A stretch of 64,000 nucleotides of DNA from Solea solea. Its lineage: Eukaryota; Chordata; Actinopteri; Pleuronectiformes; Soleidae. How positions within the stretch are numbered: position 1 is the first letter of the stretch; every line of letters starts with the position of its first letter. The notes under the pieces were generated by a model that searched no databases, had not been told where the DNA came from, and saw only the letters and a program-made list of their open reading frames with translations. The stretch covers positions 16,645,516 through 16,709,515 of the forward strand of contig NC_081143.1 in assembly GCF_958295425.1 (NCBI RefSeq), read 5' to 3'. Position numbers and translations under genes: made by a program. Shown here piece by piece: positions 1-31,820 of the stretch.

Positions 1-3000
1 CTTTTTATGCAACTTTTTGGACGACATACTAACCTATGACCTTTTTGTCACATTTTGGACGACATACTAACCTATGACTTTTTTGGCACATTTTGGACGA
101 CATACTAACCTATGACTTTTTATGCACATTTTGGACGACATACTAACCTATGACTTTTTATGCACATTTTGGACGACATACTAACCTATGACTTTTTATG
201 CACATTTTCGACAACATACTAACCTATGACTTTTTTGGCACATTTTGGACGACATACTAACCTATGACTTTTTATGCACATTTTGGACGACATACTAACC
301 TATGACCTTTTTGTCACATTTTGGACGACATACTAACCTATGACTTTTTTGGCACATTTTGGACGACATACTAACCTATGACTTTTTATGCAACTTTTTG
401 GACGACATACTAACCTATGACCTTTTTGTCACATTTTGGACGACATACTAACCTATGACTTTTTTGTCAAATTTTGGACGACATACTAACCTATGACTTT
501 TTATGCACATTTTGGACGACATACTAACCTATGACTTTTTATGCACATTTTGGACGACATACTAACCTATGACTTTTTATGCACATTTTGGACGACATAC
601 TAACCTATGACTTTTTATGCACATTTTGGATGACATACTAACCTATGACTTTTTTGGCACATTTCGGACGACATACTAACCTATGACTTTTTTGGCACAT
701 TTCGGACGACATACTAACCTATGACTTTTTTGTCACATTTTGGACGACATACTAACCTATGACATTTTTGGCACATTTTGGACGACATTCTAACCTATGA
801 CTTTTTATGCACATTTTGGACGACATACTAACCTATGACCTTTTTGTCACATTTTGGACGACATACTAACCTATGACTTTTTTGGCACATTTTGGACGAC
901 ATACTAACCTATGACCTTTTTGGCACATTTTGGACGACATACTAACCTATGACCTTTTTGTCACATTTTGGACGACATACTAACCTATGACTTTTTTGGC
1001 ACATTTTGGACGACATACTAACCTATGACTTTTTATGCACATTTTGGACGACATACTAACCTATGACTTTTTATGCACATTTTGGACGACATACTAACCT
1101 ATGACTTTTTATGCACATTTTCGACAACATACTAACCTATGACTTTTTTGGCACATTTTGGACGACATACTAACCTATGACTTTTTATGCACATTTTGGA
1201 CGACATACTAACCTATGACCTTTTTGTCACATTTTGGACGACATACTAACCTATGACTTTTTTGGCACATTTTGGACGACATACTAACCTATGACTTTTT
1301 ATGCACATTTTGGACGACATACTAACCTATGACCTTTTTGTCACATTTTGGACGACATACTAACCTATGACTTTTTTGGCACATTTTGGACGACATACTA
1401 ACCTATGACTTTTTATGCAACTTTTTGGACGACATACTAACCTATGACCTTTTTGTCACATTTTGGACGACATACTAACCTATGACTTTTTTGGCACATT
1501 TTGGACGACATACTAACCTATGACTTTTTATGCACATTTTGGACGACATACTAACCTATGACTTTTTATGCACATTTTGGACGACATACTAACCTAAGAC
1601 TGTTTTGGCACATTTTGGACGACATACTAACCTATGACCTTTTTGTAAGATTTCGGACGACATACTAACCTATGACATTTTTGGCACATTTTGGACGACA
1701 TTCTAACCTATGACTTTTTTGGCACATTTTGGACGACATACTAACCTATGACTTTTTTGGCACATTTTGGACGACATACTAACCTATGACTTTTTATGCA
1801 CATTTTGGACGACATACTAACCTATGACCTTTTTGTCACATTTTGGACGACATACTAACCTATGACTTTTTTGGCACATTTTGGACGACATACTAACCTA
1901 TGACTTTTTATGCAACTTTTTGGACGACATACTAACCTATGACCTTTTTGTCACATTTTGGACGACATACTAACCTATGACTTTTTTGGCACATTTTGGA
2001 CGACATACTAACCTATGACTTTTTATGCACATTTTGGACGACATACTAACCTATGACTTTTTATGCACATTTTGGACGACATACTAACCTATGACTTTTT
2101 ATGCACATTTTCGACAACATACTAACCTATGACTTTTTTGGCACATTTTGGACGACATACTAACCTATGACTTTTTATGCACATTTTGGACGACATACTA
2201 ACCTATGACCTTTTTGTCACATTTTGGACGACATACTAACCTATGACTTTTTTGGCACATTTTGGACGACATACTAACCTATGATTTTTTATGCAACTTT
2301 TTGGACGACATACTAACCTATGACCTTTTTGTCACATTTTGGACGACATACTAACCTATGACTTTTTTGGCACATTTTGGACGACATACTAACCTATGAC
2401 TTTTTATGCACATTTTGGACGACATACTAACCTATGACTTTTTATGCACATTTTGGACGACATACTAACCTATGACTTTTTATGCACATTTTCGACAACA
2501 TACTAACCTATGACTTTTTATGCACATTTTGGACGACATACTAACCTATGACCTTTTTGGCACATTTTGGACGACATACTAACCTATGACTTTTTTGGCA
2601 CATTTTGGACGACATACTAACCTATGACTTTTTATGCACATTTTGGACGACATACTAACCTATGACCTTTTTGTCACATTTTGGACGACATACTAACCTA
2701 TGACTTTTTTGTCACATTTTGGACGACATACTAACCTATGACTTTTTATGCACATTTTGGACGACATACTAACCTATGACTTTTTTGGCACATTTTGGAC
2801 GACATACTAACCTATTACTTTTTTGGCACATTTTGGACGACATACTAACCTATGACTTTTTATGCACATTTTGGACGACATACTAACCTATGACTTTTTT
2901 GGCACATTTTGGACGACATACTAACCTATGACTTTTTTGGCACATTTTGGACGACATACTAACCTATGACTTTTTATGCACATTTTGGATGACATACTAA

Positions 3001-6000
3001 CCTATTACTTTTTATGCACATTTTGGACGACATACTAACCTATGACTTTTTATGCACATTTCGGACGACATACTTACCTATGACTTTTTTGGCACATTTC
3101 GGACGACATACTAACCTATGACTTTTTTGGCACATTTCGGACGACATACTAACCTATGACTTTTTTGTCACATTTTGGACGACATACTAACCTATGACAT
3201 TTTTGGCACATTTTGGACGACATTCTAACCTATGACTTTTTTGGCACATTTTGGACGACATACTAACCTATGACTTTTTATGCACATTTTGGACAACATA
3301 CTAACCTATGACTTTTTATGCACATTTCGGACGACATACTTACCTATGACTTTTTTGTCACATTTTGGACGACATACTAACCTATGACTTTTTGTGCACA
3401 TTTTGGATGACATACTAACCTATGACCTTTTTGTCACATTTTGGACGACATACTAACCTATGACTTTTTTGTCACATTTTGGACGACATACTAACCTATG
3501 ACTTTTTTGGCACATTTTGGACGACATACTAACCTATGACTTTTTTGGCACATTTTGGACGACATACTAACCTATGACTTTTTTGGCACATTTTGGACGA
3601 CATTCTAACCTATGACTTTTTATGCACATTTTGGACGACATACTAACCTATGACTTTTTATGCACATTTTGGACAACATACTAACCTATGACTTTTTATG
3701 CACATTTCGGACGACATACTTACCTATGACTTTTTTGTCACATTTTGGACGACATACTAACCTATGACTTTTTTGGCACATTTTGGACGACATACTAACC
3801 TATGACTTTTTGTGCACATTTTGGATGACATACTAACCTATGACCTTTTTGTCACATTTTGGACGACATACTAACCTATGACTTTTTTGTCACATTTTGG
3901 ACGACATACTAACCTATGACTTTTTTGGCACATTTTGGACGACATACTAACCTATGACTTTTTTGGCACATTTTGGACGACATACTAACCTATGACTTTT
4001 TTGGCACATTTTGGACGACATACTAACCTATTACTTTTTTGGCACATTTTGGACGACATACTAACCTATGACTTTTTATGCAACTTTTTGGACGACATAC
4101 TAACCTATGACCTTTTTGTCACATTTTGGACGACATACTAACCTATGACTTTTTTGGCACATTTTGGACGACATACTAACCTATGACTTTTTATGCACAT
4201 TTTGGACGACATACTAACCTATGACTTTTTTGGCACATTTTGGACGACATACTAACCTATTACTTTTTTGGCACATTTTGGACGACATACTAACCTATGA
4301 CTTTTTATGCACATTTTGGACGACATACTAACCTATGACCTTTTTGTCACATTTTGGACGACATACTAACCTAGGACTTTTTTGGCACATTTTGGACCAC
4401 ATACTAACCTATGACCTTTTTGTCACATTTTGGACGACATACTAACCTATGACTTTTTTGTCAGATTTCGGACGACATACTAACCTATGACTGTTTTGTC
4501 ACATTTTGGACGACATACTAACCTATGACATTTTTGGCCCATTTTGGACGACATACTAACCTATGACATTTTTGGCCCATTTTGGACGACATACTAACCT
4601 ATGACTTTTTATGCACATTTTGGACGACATACTAACCTATGACCTTTTTGTCACATTTTGGACGACATACTAACCTATGACTTTTTTGTCAGATTTCGGA
4701 CGACATACTAACCTATGACTTTTTAGGCACATTTCGGACGACATACTAACCTATGACTTTTTATGCACATTTTGGACGACATACTAACCTATGACCTTTT
4801 TATGCAACTTTTTGGACGACATACTAACCTATGACCTTTTTGTCACATTTTGGACGACATACTAACCTATGACTTTTTTGGCACATTTTGGACGACATAC
4901 TAACCTATGACTTTTTATGCACATTTTGGACGACATACTAACCTATGACTTTTTATGCACATTTTGGACAACATACTAACCTATGACTTTTTATGCACAT
5001 TTCGGACGACATACTTACCTATGACTTTTTTGGCACATTTCGGACGACATACTAACCTATGACTTTTTATGCACATTTTGGACGACATACTAACCTATGA
5101 CCTTTTTGTCACATTTTGGACGACATACTAACCTATGACTTTTTTGGCACATTTTGGACGACATACTAACCTATGACTTTTTTGGCACATTTTGGACGAC
5201 ATACTAACCTATGACTTTTTTGGCACATTTTGGACGACATACTAACCTATGACTTTTTTGGCACATTTTGGACGACATACTAACCTATGACCTTTTTGTG
5301 CACATTTTGGATGACATACTAACCTATGACCTTTTTGTCACATTTTGGACGACATACTAACCTATGACCTTTTTGTCACATTTTGGACGACATACTAACC
5401 TATGACTTTTTTGGCACATTTTGGACGACATACTAACCTATGACTTTTTATGCAACTTTTTGGACGACATACTAACCTATGACCTTTTTGTCACATTTTG
5501 GACGACATACTAACCTATGACTTTTTTGGCACATTTTGGACGACATACTAACCTATGACTTTTTTGGCACATTTTGGACGACATACTAACCTATGACTTT
5601 TTATGCACATTTTGGACGACATACTAACCTATGACTTTTTTGGCACATTTTGGACGACATACTAACCTATGACTTTTTATGCACATTTTGGACGACATAC
5701 TAACCTATGACTTTTTATGCACATTTTGGACAACATACTAACCTATGACTTTTTATGCACATTTCGGACGACATACTTACCTATGACTTTTTTGGCACAT
5801 TTCGGACGACATACTAACCTATGACTTTTTTGGCACATTTCGGACGACATACTAACCTATGACTTTTTTGTCACATTTTGGACGACATACTAACCTATGA
5901 CATTTTTGGCACATTTTGGACGACATTCTAACCTATGACTTTTTATGCACATTTTGGACGACATACTAACCTATGACCTTTTTGTCACATTTTGGACGAC

Positions 6001-9000
6001 ATACTAACCTATGACTTTTTTGGCACATTTTGGACGACATACTAACCTATGACCTTTTTGGCACATTTTGGACGACAAACTAACCTATGACCTTTTTGGC
6101 ACATTTTGGACGACATACTAACCTATGACTTTTTTGGCACATTTTGGACGACATACTAACCTATGACTTTTTTGGCACATTTTGGACGACATACTAACCT
6201 ATGACTTTTTGTGCACATTTTGGACAACATACTAACCTATGACCTTTTTGTCACATTTTGGACGACATACTAACCTATGACTTTTTTGTCACATTTTGGA
6301 CGACATACTAACCTATGACTTTTTATGCACATTTTGGACGACATACTAACCTATGACTTTTTATGCACATTTTGGACGACATACTAACCTATGACTTTTT
6401 ATGCACATTTTGGACGACATACTAACCTATGACTTTTTATGCACATTTTGGACGACATACTAACCTATGACTTTTTTGGCACATTTTGGACGACATACTA
6501 ACCTATGACTTTTTATGCACATTTTGGACGACATACTAACCTATGACTTTTTATGCACATTTTGGACGACATACTAACCTATGACTTTTTATGCACATTT
6601 CGGACGACATACTTACCTATGACTTTTTTGGCACATTTCGGACGACATAGTAACCTATGACTTTTTTGGCACATTTCGGACGACATACTAACCTATGACT
6701 TTTTTGTCACATTTTGGACGACATACTAACCTATGACATTTTTGGCACATTTTGGACGACATTCTAACCTATGACTTTTTTGGCACATTTTGGACGACAT
6801 AATAACCTATGACCTTTTTGGCACATTTTGGACGACATACTAACCTATGACTTTTTTGGCACATTTTGGACGACATACTAACCTATGACTTTTTTGGCAC
6901 ATTTTGGACGACATACTAACCTATGACTTTTTGTGCACATTTTGGACGACATACTAACCTATGACCTTTTTGTCACATTTTGGACGACATACTAACCTAT
7001 GACTTTTTTGTCACATTTTGGACGACATACTAACCTATGACTTTTTATGCACATTTTGGACGACATACTAACCTATGACTTTTTTGGCACATTTTGGACG
7101 ACATACTAACCTATGACTTTTTTGGCACATTTTGGACGACATACTAACCTATGACTTTTTTGGCACATTTTGGACGACATACTAACCTATGACTTTTTAT
7201 GCACATTTTGGACGACATACTAACCTATGACTTTTTATGCACATTTTGGACGACATACTAACCTATGACTTTTTATGCACATTTTGGACGACATACTAAC
7301 CTATGACTTTTTATGCACATTTTGGACGACATACTAACCTATGACTTTTTATGCACATTTTGGACAACATACTAACCTATGACTTTTTATGCACATTTCG
7401 GACGACATACTTACCTATGACTTTTTTGGCACATTTCGGACGACATACTAACCTATGACTTTTTTGTCAAATTTTGGACGACATACTAACCTATGACTTT
7501 TTTGGCACATTTTGGACGACATACTAACCTATGACTTTTTTGGCACATTTTGGACGACATACTAACCTATGACTTTTTTGTCACATTTTGGACGACATAC
7601 TAACCTATGACTTTTTTGGCACATTTTGGACGACATACTAACCTATGACTTTTTGTGCACATTTTGGATGACATACTAACCTATGACCTTTTTGTCACAT
7701 TTTGGACGACATACTAACCTATGACTTTTTTGTCACATTTTGGACGACATACTAACCTATGACTTTTTATGCACATTTTGGACGACATACTAACCTATGA
7801 CTTTTTTGGCACATTTTGGACGACATACTAACCTATGACTTTTTTGGCACATTTTGGACGACATACTAACCTATTACTTTTTTGGCACATTTTGGACGAC
7901 ATACTAACCTATGACTTTTTATGCACATTTTGGATGACATACTAACCTATGACCTTTTTGTCACATTTTGGACGACATACTAACCTATGACTTTTTTGTC
8001 ACATTTTGGACGACATACTAACCTATGACTTTTTATGCACATTTTGGACGACATACTAACCTATGACTTTTTATGCACATTTTGGACGACATACTAACCT
8101 ATGACTTTTTATGCACATTTTGGACGACATACTAACCTATGACTTTTTATGCACATTTTGGACGACATACTAACCTATGACTTTTTTGGCACATTTTGGA
8201 CGACATACTAACCTATGACTTTTTATGCACATTTTGGACGACATACTAACCTATGACTTTTTATGCACATTTTGGACGACATACTAACCTATGACTTTTT
8301 ATGCACATTTCGGACGACATACTTACCTATGACTTTTTTGGCACATTTCGGACGACATAGTAACCTATGACTTTTTTGGCACATTTCGGACGACATACTA
8401 ACCTATGACTTTTTTGTCACATTTTGGACGACATACTAACCTATGACATTTTTGGCACATTTTGGACGACATTCTAACCTATGACTTTTTTGGCACATTT
8501 TGGACGACATAATAACCTATGACCTTTTTGGCACATTTTGGACGACATACTAACCTATGACTTTTTTGGCACATTTTGGACGACATACTAACCTATGACT
8601 TTTTTGGCACATTTTGGACGACATACTAACCTATGACTTTTTGTGCACATTTTGGACGACATACTAACCTATGACCTTTTTGTCACATTTTGGACGACAT
8701 ACTAACCTATGACTTTTTTGTCACATTTTGGACGACATACTAACCTATGACTTTTTATGCACATTTTGGACGACATACTAACCTATGACTTTTTTGGCAC
8801 ATTTTGGACGACATACTAACCTATGACTTTTTTGGCACATTTTGGACGACATACTAACCTATGACTTTTTTGGCACATTTTGGACGACATACTAACCTAT
8901 GACTTTTTATGCACATTTTGGACGACATACTAACCTATGACTTTTTATGCACATTTTGGACGACATACTAACCTATGACTTTTTTGGCACATTTTGGACG

Positions 9001-12000
9001 ACATACTAACCTATTACTTTTTTGGCACATTTTGGACGACATACTAACCTATGACTTTTTATGCACATTTTGGATGACTTACTAACCTATGACTTTTTTG
9101 GCACATTTTGGACGACATACTAACCTATGACTTTTTATGCACATTTTGGACGACATACTAACCTATGACTTTTTATGCACATTTTGGACGACATACTAAC
9201 CTATGACTTTTTATGCACATTTTGGACAACATACTAACCTATGACTTTTTATGCACATTTCGGACGACATACTTACCTATGACTTTTTTGGCACATTTCG
9301 GACGACATACTAACCTATGACTTTTTTGTCAAATTTTGGACGACATACTAACCTATGACTTTTTTGGCACATTTTGGACGACATACTAACCTATGACTTT
9401 TTTGGCACATTTTGGACGACATACTAACCTATGACTTTTTTGTCACATTTTGGACGACATACTAACCTATGACTTTTTTGGCACATTTTGGACGACATAC
9501 TAACCTATGACTTTTTGTGCACATTTTGGATGACATACTAACCTATGACCTTTTTGTCACATTTTGGACGACATACTAACCTATGACTTTTTTGTCACAT
9601 TTTGGACGACATACTAACCTATGACTTTTTATGCACATTTTGGACGACATACTAACCTATGACTTTTTTGGCACATTTTGGACGACATACTAACCTATGA
9701 CTTTTTTGGCACATTTTGGACGACATACTAACCTATTACTTTTTTGGCACATTTTGGACGACATACTAACCTATGACTTTTTATGCACATTTTGGATGAC
9801 ATACTAACCTATGACTTTTTTGGCACATTTTGGACGACATACTAACCTATGACTTTTTATGCACATTTTGGACGACATACTAACCTATGACCTTTTTGGC
9901 ACATTTTGGACGACATACTAACCTATGACCTTTTTGGCACATTTTGGACGACATACTAACCTATGACTTTTTTGGCACATTTCGGACGACATACTAACCT
10001 ATGACCTTTTTGTCACATTTCGGACGACATACTAACCTATGACCTTTTTGTCACATTTCGGACGACATACTAACCTATGACTTTTTTGGCACATTTCGGA
10101 CGACATACTAACCTATGACTTTTTTGGCACATTTCGGACGACATACTAACCTATGACTTTTTGGCACATTTCGGACGACATACTAACCTATGACTTTTTA
10201 TGCACATTTTGGACGACATACTAACCTATGACCTTTTTGTCACATTTCGGACGACATACTAACCTATGACTTTTTATGCACATTTTGGACGACATACTAA
10301 CCTATGACCTTTTTGTCAGATTTCGGACGACATACTAACCTATGACTGTTTTGGCACATTTTGGACGACATACTAACCTATGACCTTTTTGTCAGATTTC
10401 GGACGACATACTAACCTATGACTTTTTTGTCACATTTTGGAAGACATACTAACCTATGACCTTTTTGGCACATTTTGGACGACATACTAACCTATGACTT
10501 TTTTGGCACATTTCGGACGACATACTAACCTATGACTTTTTTGTCACATTTCGGACGACATACTAACCTATGACCTTTATGTCACATTTCGGACGACATA
10601 CTAACCTATGACTTTTTTGGCACATTTCGGACGACATACTAACCTATGACTTTTTTGGCACATTTCGGACGACATACTAACCTATGACTTTTTGGCACAT
10701 TTTGGACGACATACTAACCTATGACTTTTTATGCACATTTTGGACGACATACTAACCTATGACCTTTTTGTCACATTTCGGACGACATACTAACCTATGA
10801 CTGTTTTGGCACATTTTGGACGACATACTAACCTATGACCTTTTTGTCAGATTTCGGACGACATACTAACCTATGACTTTTTTGTCACATTTTGGACGAC
10901 ATACTAACCTATGACTGTTTTGTCACATTTTGGACGACATACTAACCTATGACTGTTTTGTCACATTTTGGACGACATACTAACCTATGACTTTTTATGC
11001 ACATTTTGGACCACATGCTAACCTATGACCTTTTTGGCACATTTCGGACGACATACTAACCTATGACTTTTTATGCACATTTCGGACGACATACTAACCT
11101 ATGACTTTTTATGCACATTTTGGACGACATACTAACCTATGACTTTTTTGTCACATTTCAGACGACATACTAACCTATGACCTTTTTGTCACATTTTGGA
11201 CGACATACTAACCTATAACTTTTTTGGCACATTTCGGACGACATACTAACCTATGACTTTTTTGGCACATTTTGGACGACATACTAACCTATGACTTTTT
11301 TGGCACATTTCGGACGACATACTAACCTATGACTTTTTTGTCAAATTTTGGACGACATACTAACCTATGACTTTTTTGGCACATTTCGGACGACATACTA
11401 ACCTATGACTTTTTATGCATATTTTGGACGACATACTAACCTATGACTTTTTTGTCACATTTCGGACGACATACTAACCTATGACTTTTTTGTCACATTT
11501 CGGACGACATACTAACCTATGACTTTTTATGCACATTTCGGACGACATACTAACCTATGACTTTTTATGCACATTTCGGACGACATACTAACCTATGACT
11601 TTTTATGCACATTTTGGACGACATACTAACCTATGACTTTTTTGTCACATTTCAGACGACATACTAACCTATGACCTTTTTGTCACATTTTGGACGACAT
11701 ACTAACCTATAACTTTTTTGGCACATTTCGGACGACATACTAACCTATGACTTTTTTGGCACATTTTGGACGACATACTAACCTATGACTTTTTTGGCAC
11801 ATTTCGGACGACATACTAACCTATGACTTTTTTGTCAAATTTTGGACGACATACTAACCTATGACTTTTTTGGCACATTTCGGACGACATACTAACCTAT
11901 GACTTTTTATGCATATTTTGGACGACATACTAACCTATGACTTTTTTGTCACATTTCGGACGACATACTAACCTATGACTTTTTTGTCACATTTCGGACG

Positions 12001-12012
12001 ACATACTAACCT
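1..12012. repeat. 38-bp tandem satellite array (about 316 copies)
   Basis: The whole stretch is a head-to-tail array of one monomer of about 38 bp; the shared core is GGACGACATACTAACCTATG. Spacing between successive cores is 38 bp, for example at 19, 57 and 95, with occasional 39-bp units carrying an extra T after ATGCAAC. The variable part between cores falls into a few classes: TTTTTATGCACA, TTTTTTGGCACA, CTTTTTGTCACA and TTTTTTGTCACA, plus a TTTCGG versus TTTTGG alternation that is commoner in the last 2 kb. There are no unique spacers and no long open frame, because 38 is not a multiple of three and TGA recurs. Larger blocks are duplicated inside the array. The left end is outside the window; the right end is sharp. 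I do not recognise the family. It could be a pericentromeric or subtelomeric satellite or a large intergenic minisatellite. Confidence 0.97.
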
Positions 12013-12024
12013 TAGGTCTTTTTT

Positions 12025-12160
12025 TTTGGCCAGGCAGTGTAGTTTGGCTTACTTGAAGCACTTCTAGCTCTTGTTTGTACCCAAATGTTCAAATGCACTT
12101 GTTGTAAGTCGCTTTGGATAAAAGCGTCTGCCAAATGACATATAATGTACATGTGAAGAA
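12025..12160 (+). mobile_element. 3' tail of a fish LINE/SINE-like retroelement
   Basis: The segment contains GTCGCTTTGGATAAAAGCG followed by TCTGCCAAATGACAT, a tail I know as very common in teleost genomes and associated with L2-type LINEs and the SINEs that borrow their tail. It begins within about 15 bp of the end of the satellite, after a T-run and a short GGCCAGGCAGTG segment. No coding part of an element is present. The family assignment is from memory and should be treated as approximate. Confidence 0.55.
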
Positions 12161-12344
12161 GAGACAAGCTGGTAAGGATGCCCAGAATCTCCTAGTACCT
12201 CAGAAATTATTTATGTTTTTTTTTTACTTTTGAGGAGCATTGAGACGACATCTTTTCACGTTCAAAGACACAGGATGAATTGTTACAGGACAAATGATCA
12301 AATTACCAATCTACTCTGGGACACACACACACACACAACAATGT

Positions 12345-13170
12345 AAAATGCATTTAATATTTATCAATTTATTGCATCAAGGTATTTGATAAAATACAGA
12401 GTAGCCTTAAAATATTGGCATCATTTATTTGATAATACAGTGTTTTGAGTATCACTTTGGGCCCAACATATCAAAGACTCAATATTCACAAGCCAATGTG
12501 CTGATATAAACTCATCTGCTGCTCCAAGAAAAGCACAAAATACATTGAGAGTGACTACCAGATGACCCACCACCAAAAATCTATTTAGTATAAAACCATT
12601 GAGAGATAAAGTACATCAACCAAGAAGTGAACCTTTTCTAATCCAGTGTGTGTTTAGTTTGTGTTGGCACCGTGTATTTCTGGTTGAGGTACAAACATAA
12701 TAGTGAAAGTACAACAGTGCAGATTTATACTGACAGCAGTGAATTTGAATCACTGTTAGTAACTGCCTTTAACTTTCAAAAAGACCTATATTTGTGTGCA
12801 AAATAAGCATAAAATGGCCAGTGTTTTATCTCCCAAACCAGTCAAGTAACAGCAAATGAACCTCCAAGCTCAGATAAAAATTAAATTCCAGAGGCTTTTC
12901 TGAGGAGCAATTTTTTACAACATAGCCACAAAGTAGGAAAGTTTTTGTAGAAAACACTGCTCACATTCACAATTATTTGGCTGAATATACGGTAAATGCA
13001 TTATATGTGCAGTAACAATAAGGCTAAAAGAAGATTGTCAAGGAGAATAAAAGGCTAAATTCCCTAAGGAAAAAGACGTCCTACTTGATAGCTCGCATGG
13101 TTAATGGTTTTCTGAATCTGCATCAGTCAACTGTGGTCATCTTGATATTTCCCTCTAGATTTTCTTCTGC
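12345..13170 (-). other. myh9: myh9 3' UTR
   Basis: This non-coding stretch lies downstream of the myosin stop codon at 13171-13173. Read on the minus strand it has AATAAA hexamers at 12424-12429 and 12368-12373, so the transcript probably ends near 12345-12360, just before a short CA repeat (12318-12337). The 3' end lies only about 330 bp from the satellite edge. The UTR end is inferred from hexamers alone. Confidence 0.55.
12368..12373 (-). promoter_or_regulatory. Candidate polyadenylation signal of myh9
   Basis: TTTATT on the plus strand reads AATAAA on the coding strand. It is about 800 nt after the myosin stop codon and is followed by a GU repeat that could act as the downstream element. 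A second hexamer lies at 12424-12429. Confidence 0.45.

Positions 13171-31820
<18,650 letters not shown>

Noticed and set aside
1..12012. CRISPR-like repeat array
   Set aside because: Repeats are contiguous with no unique spacers, the array is 12 kb, and the surrounding genes are vertebrate.
1..12012. Repeat-encoded protein
   Set aside because: A 38-bp period shifts frame every unit and stops recur; there is no long open frame on either strand.
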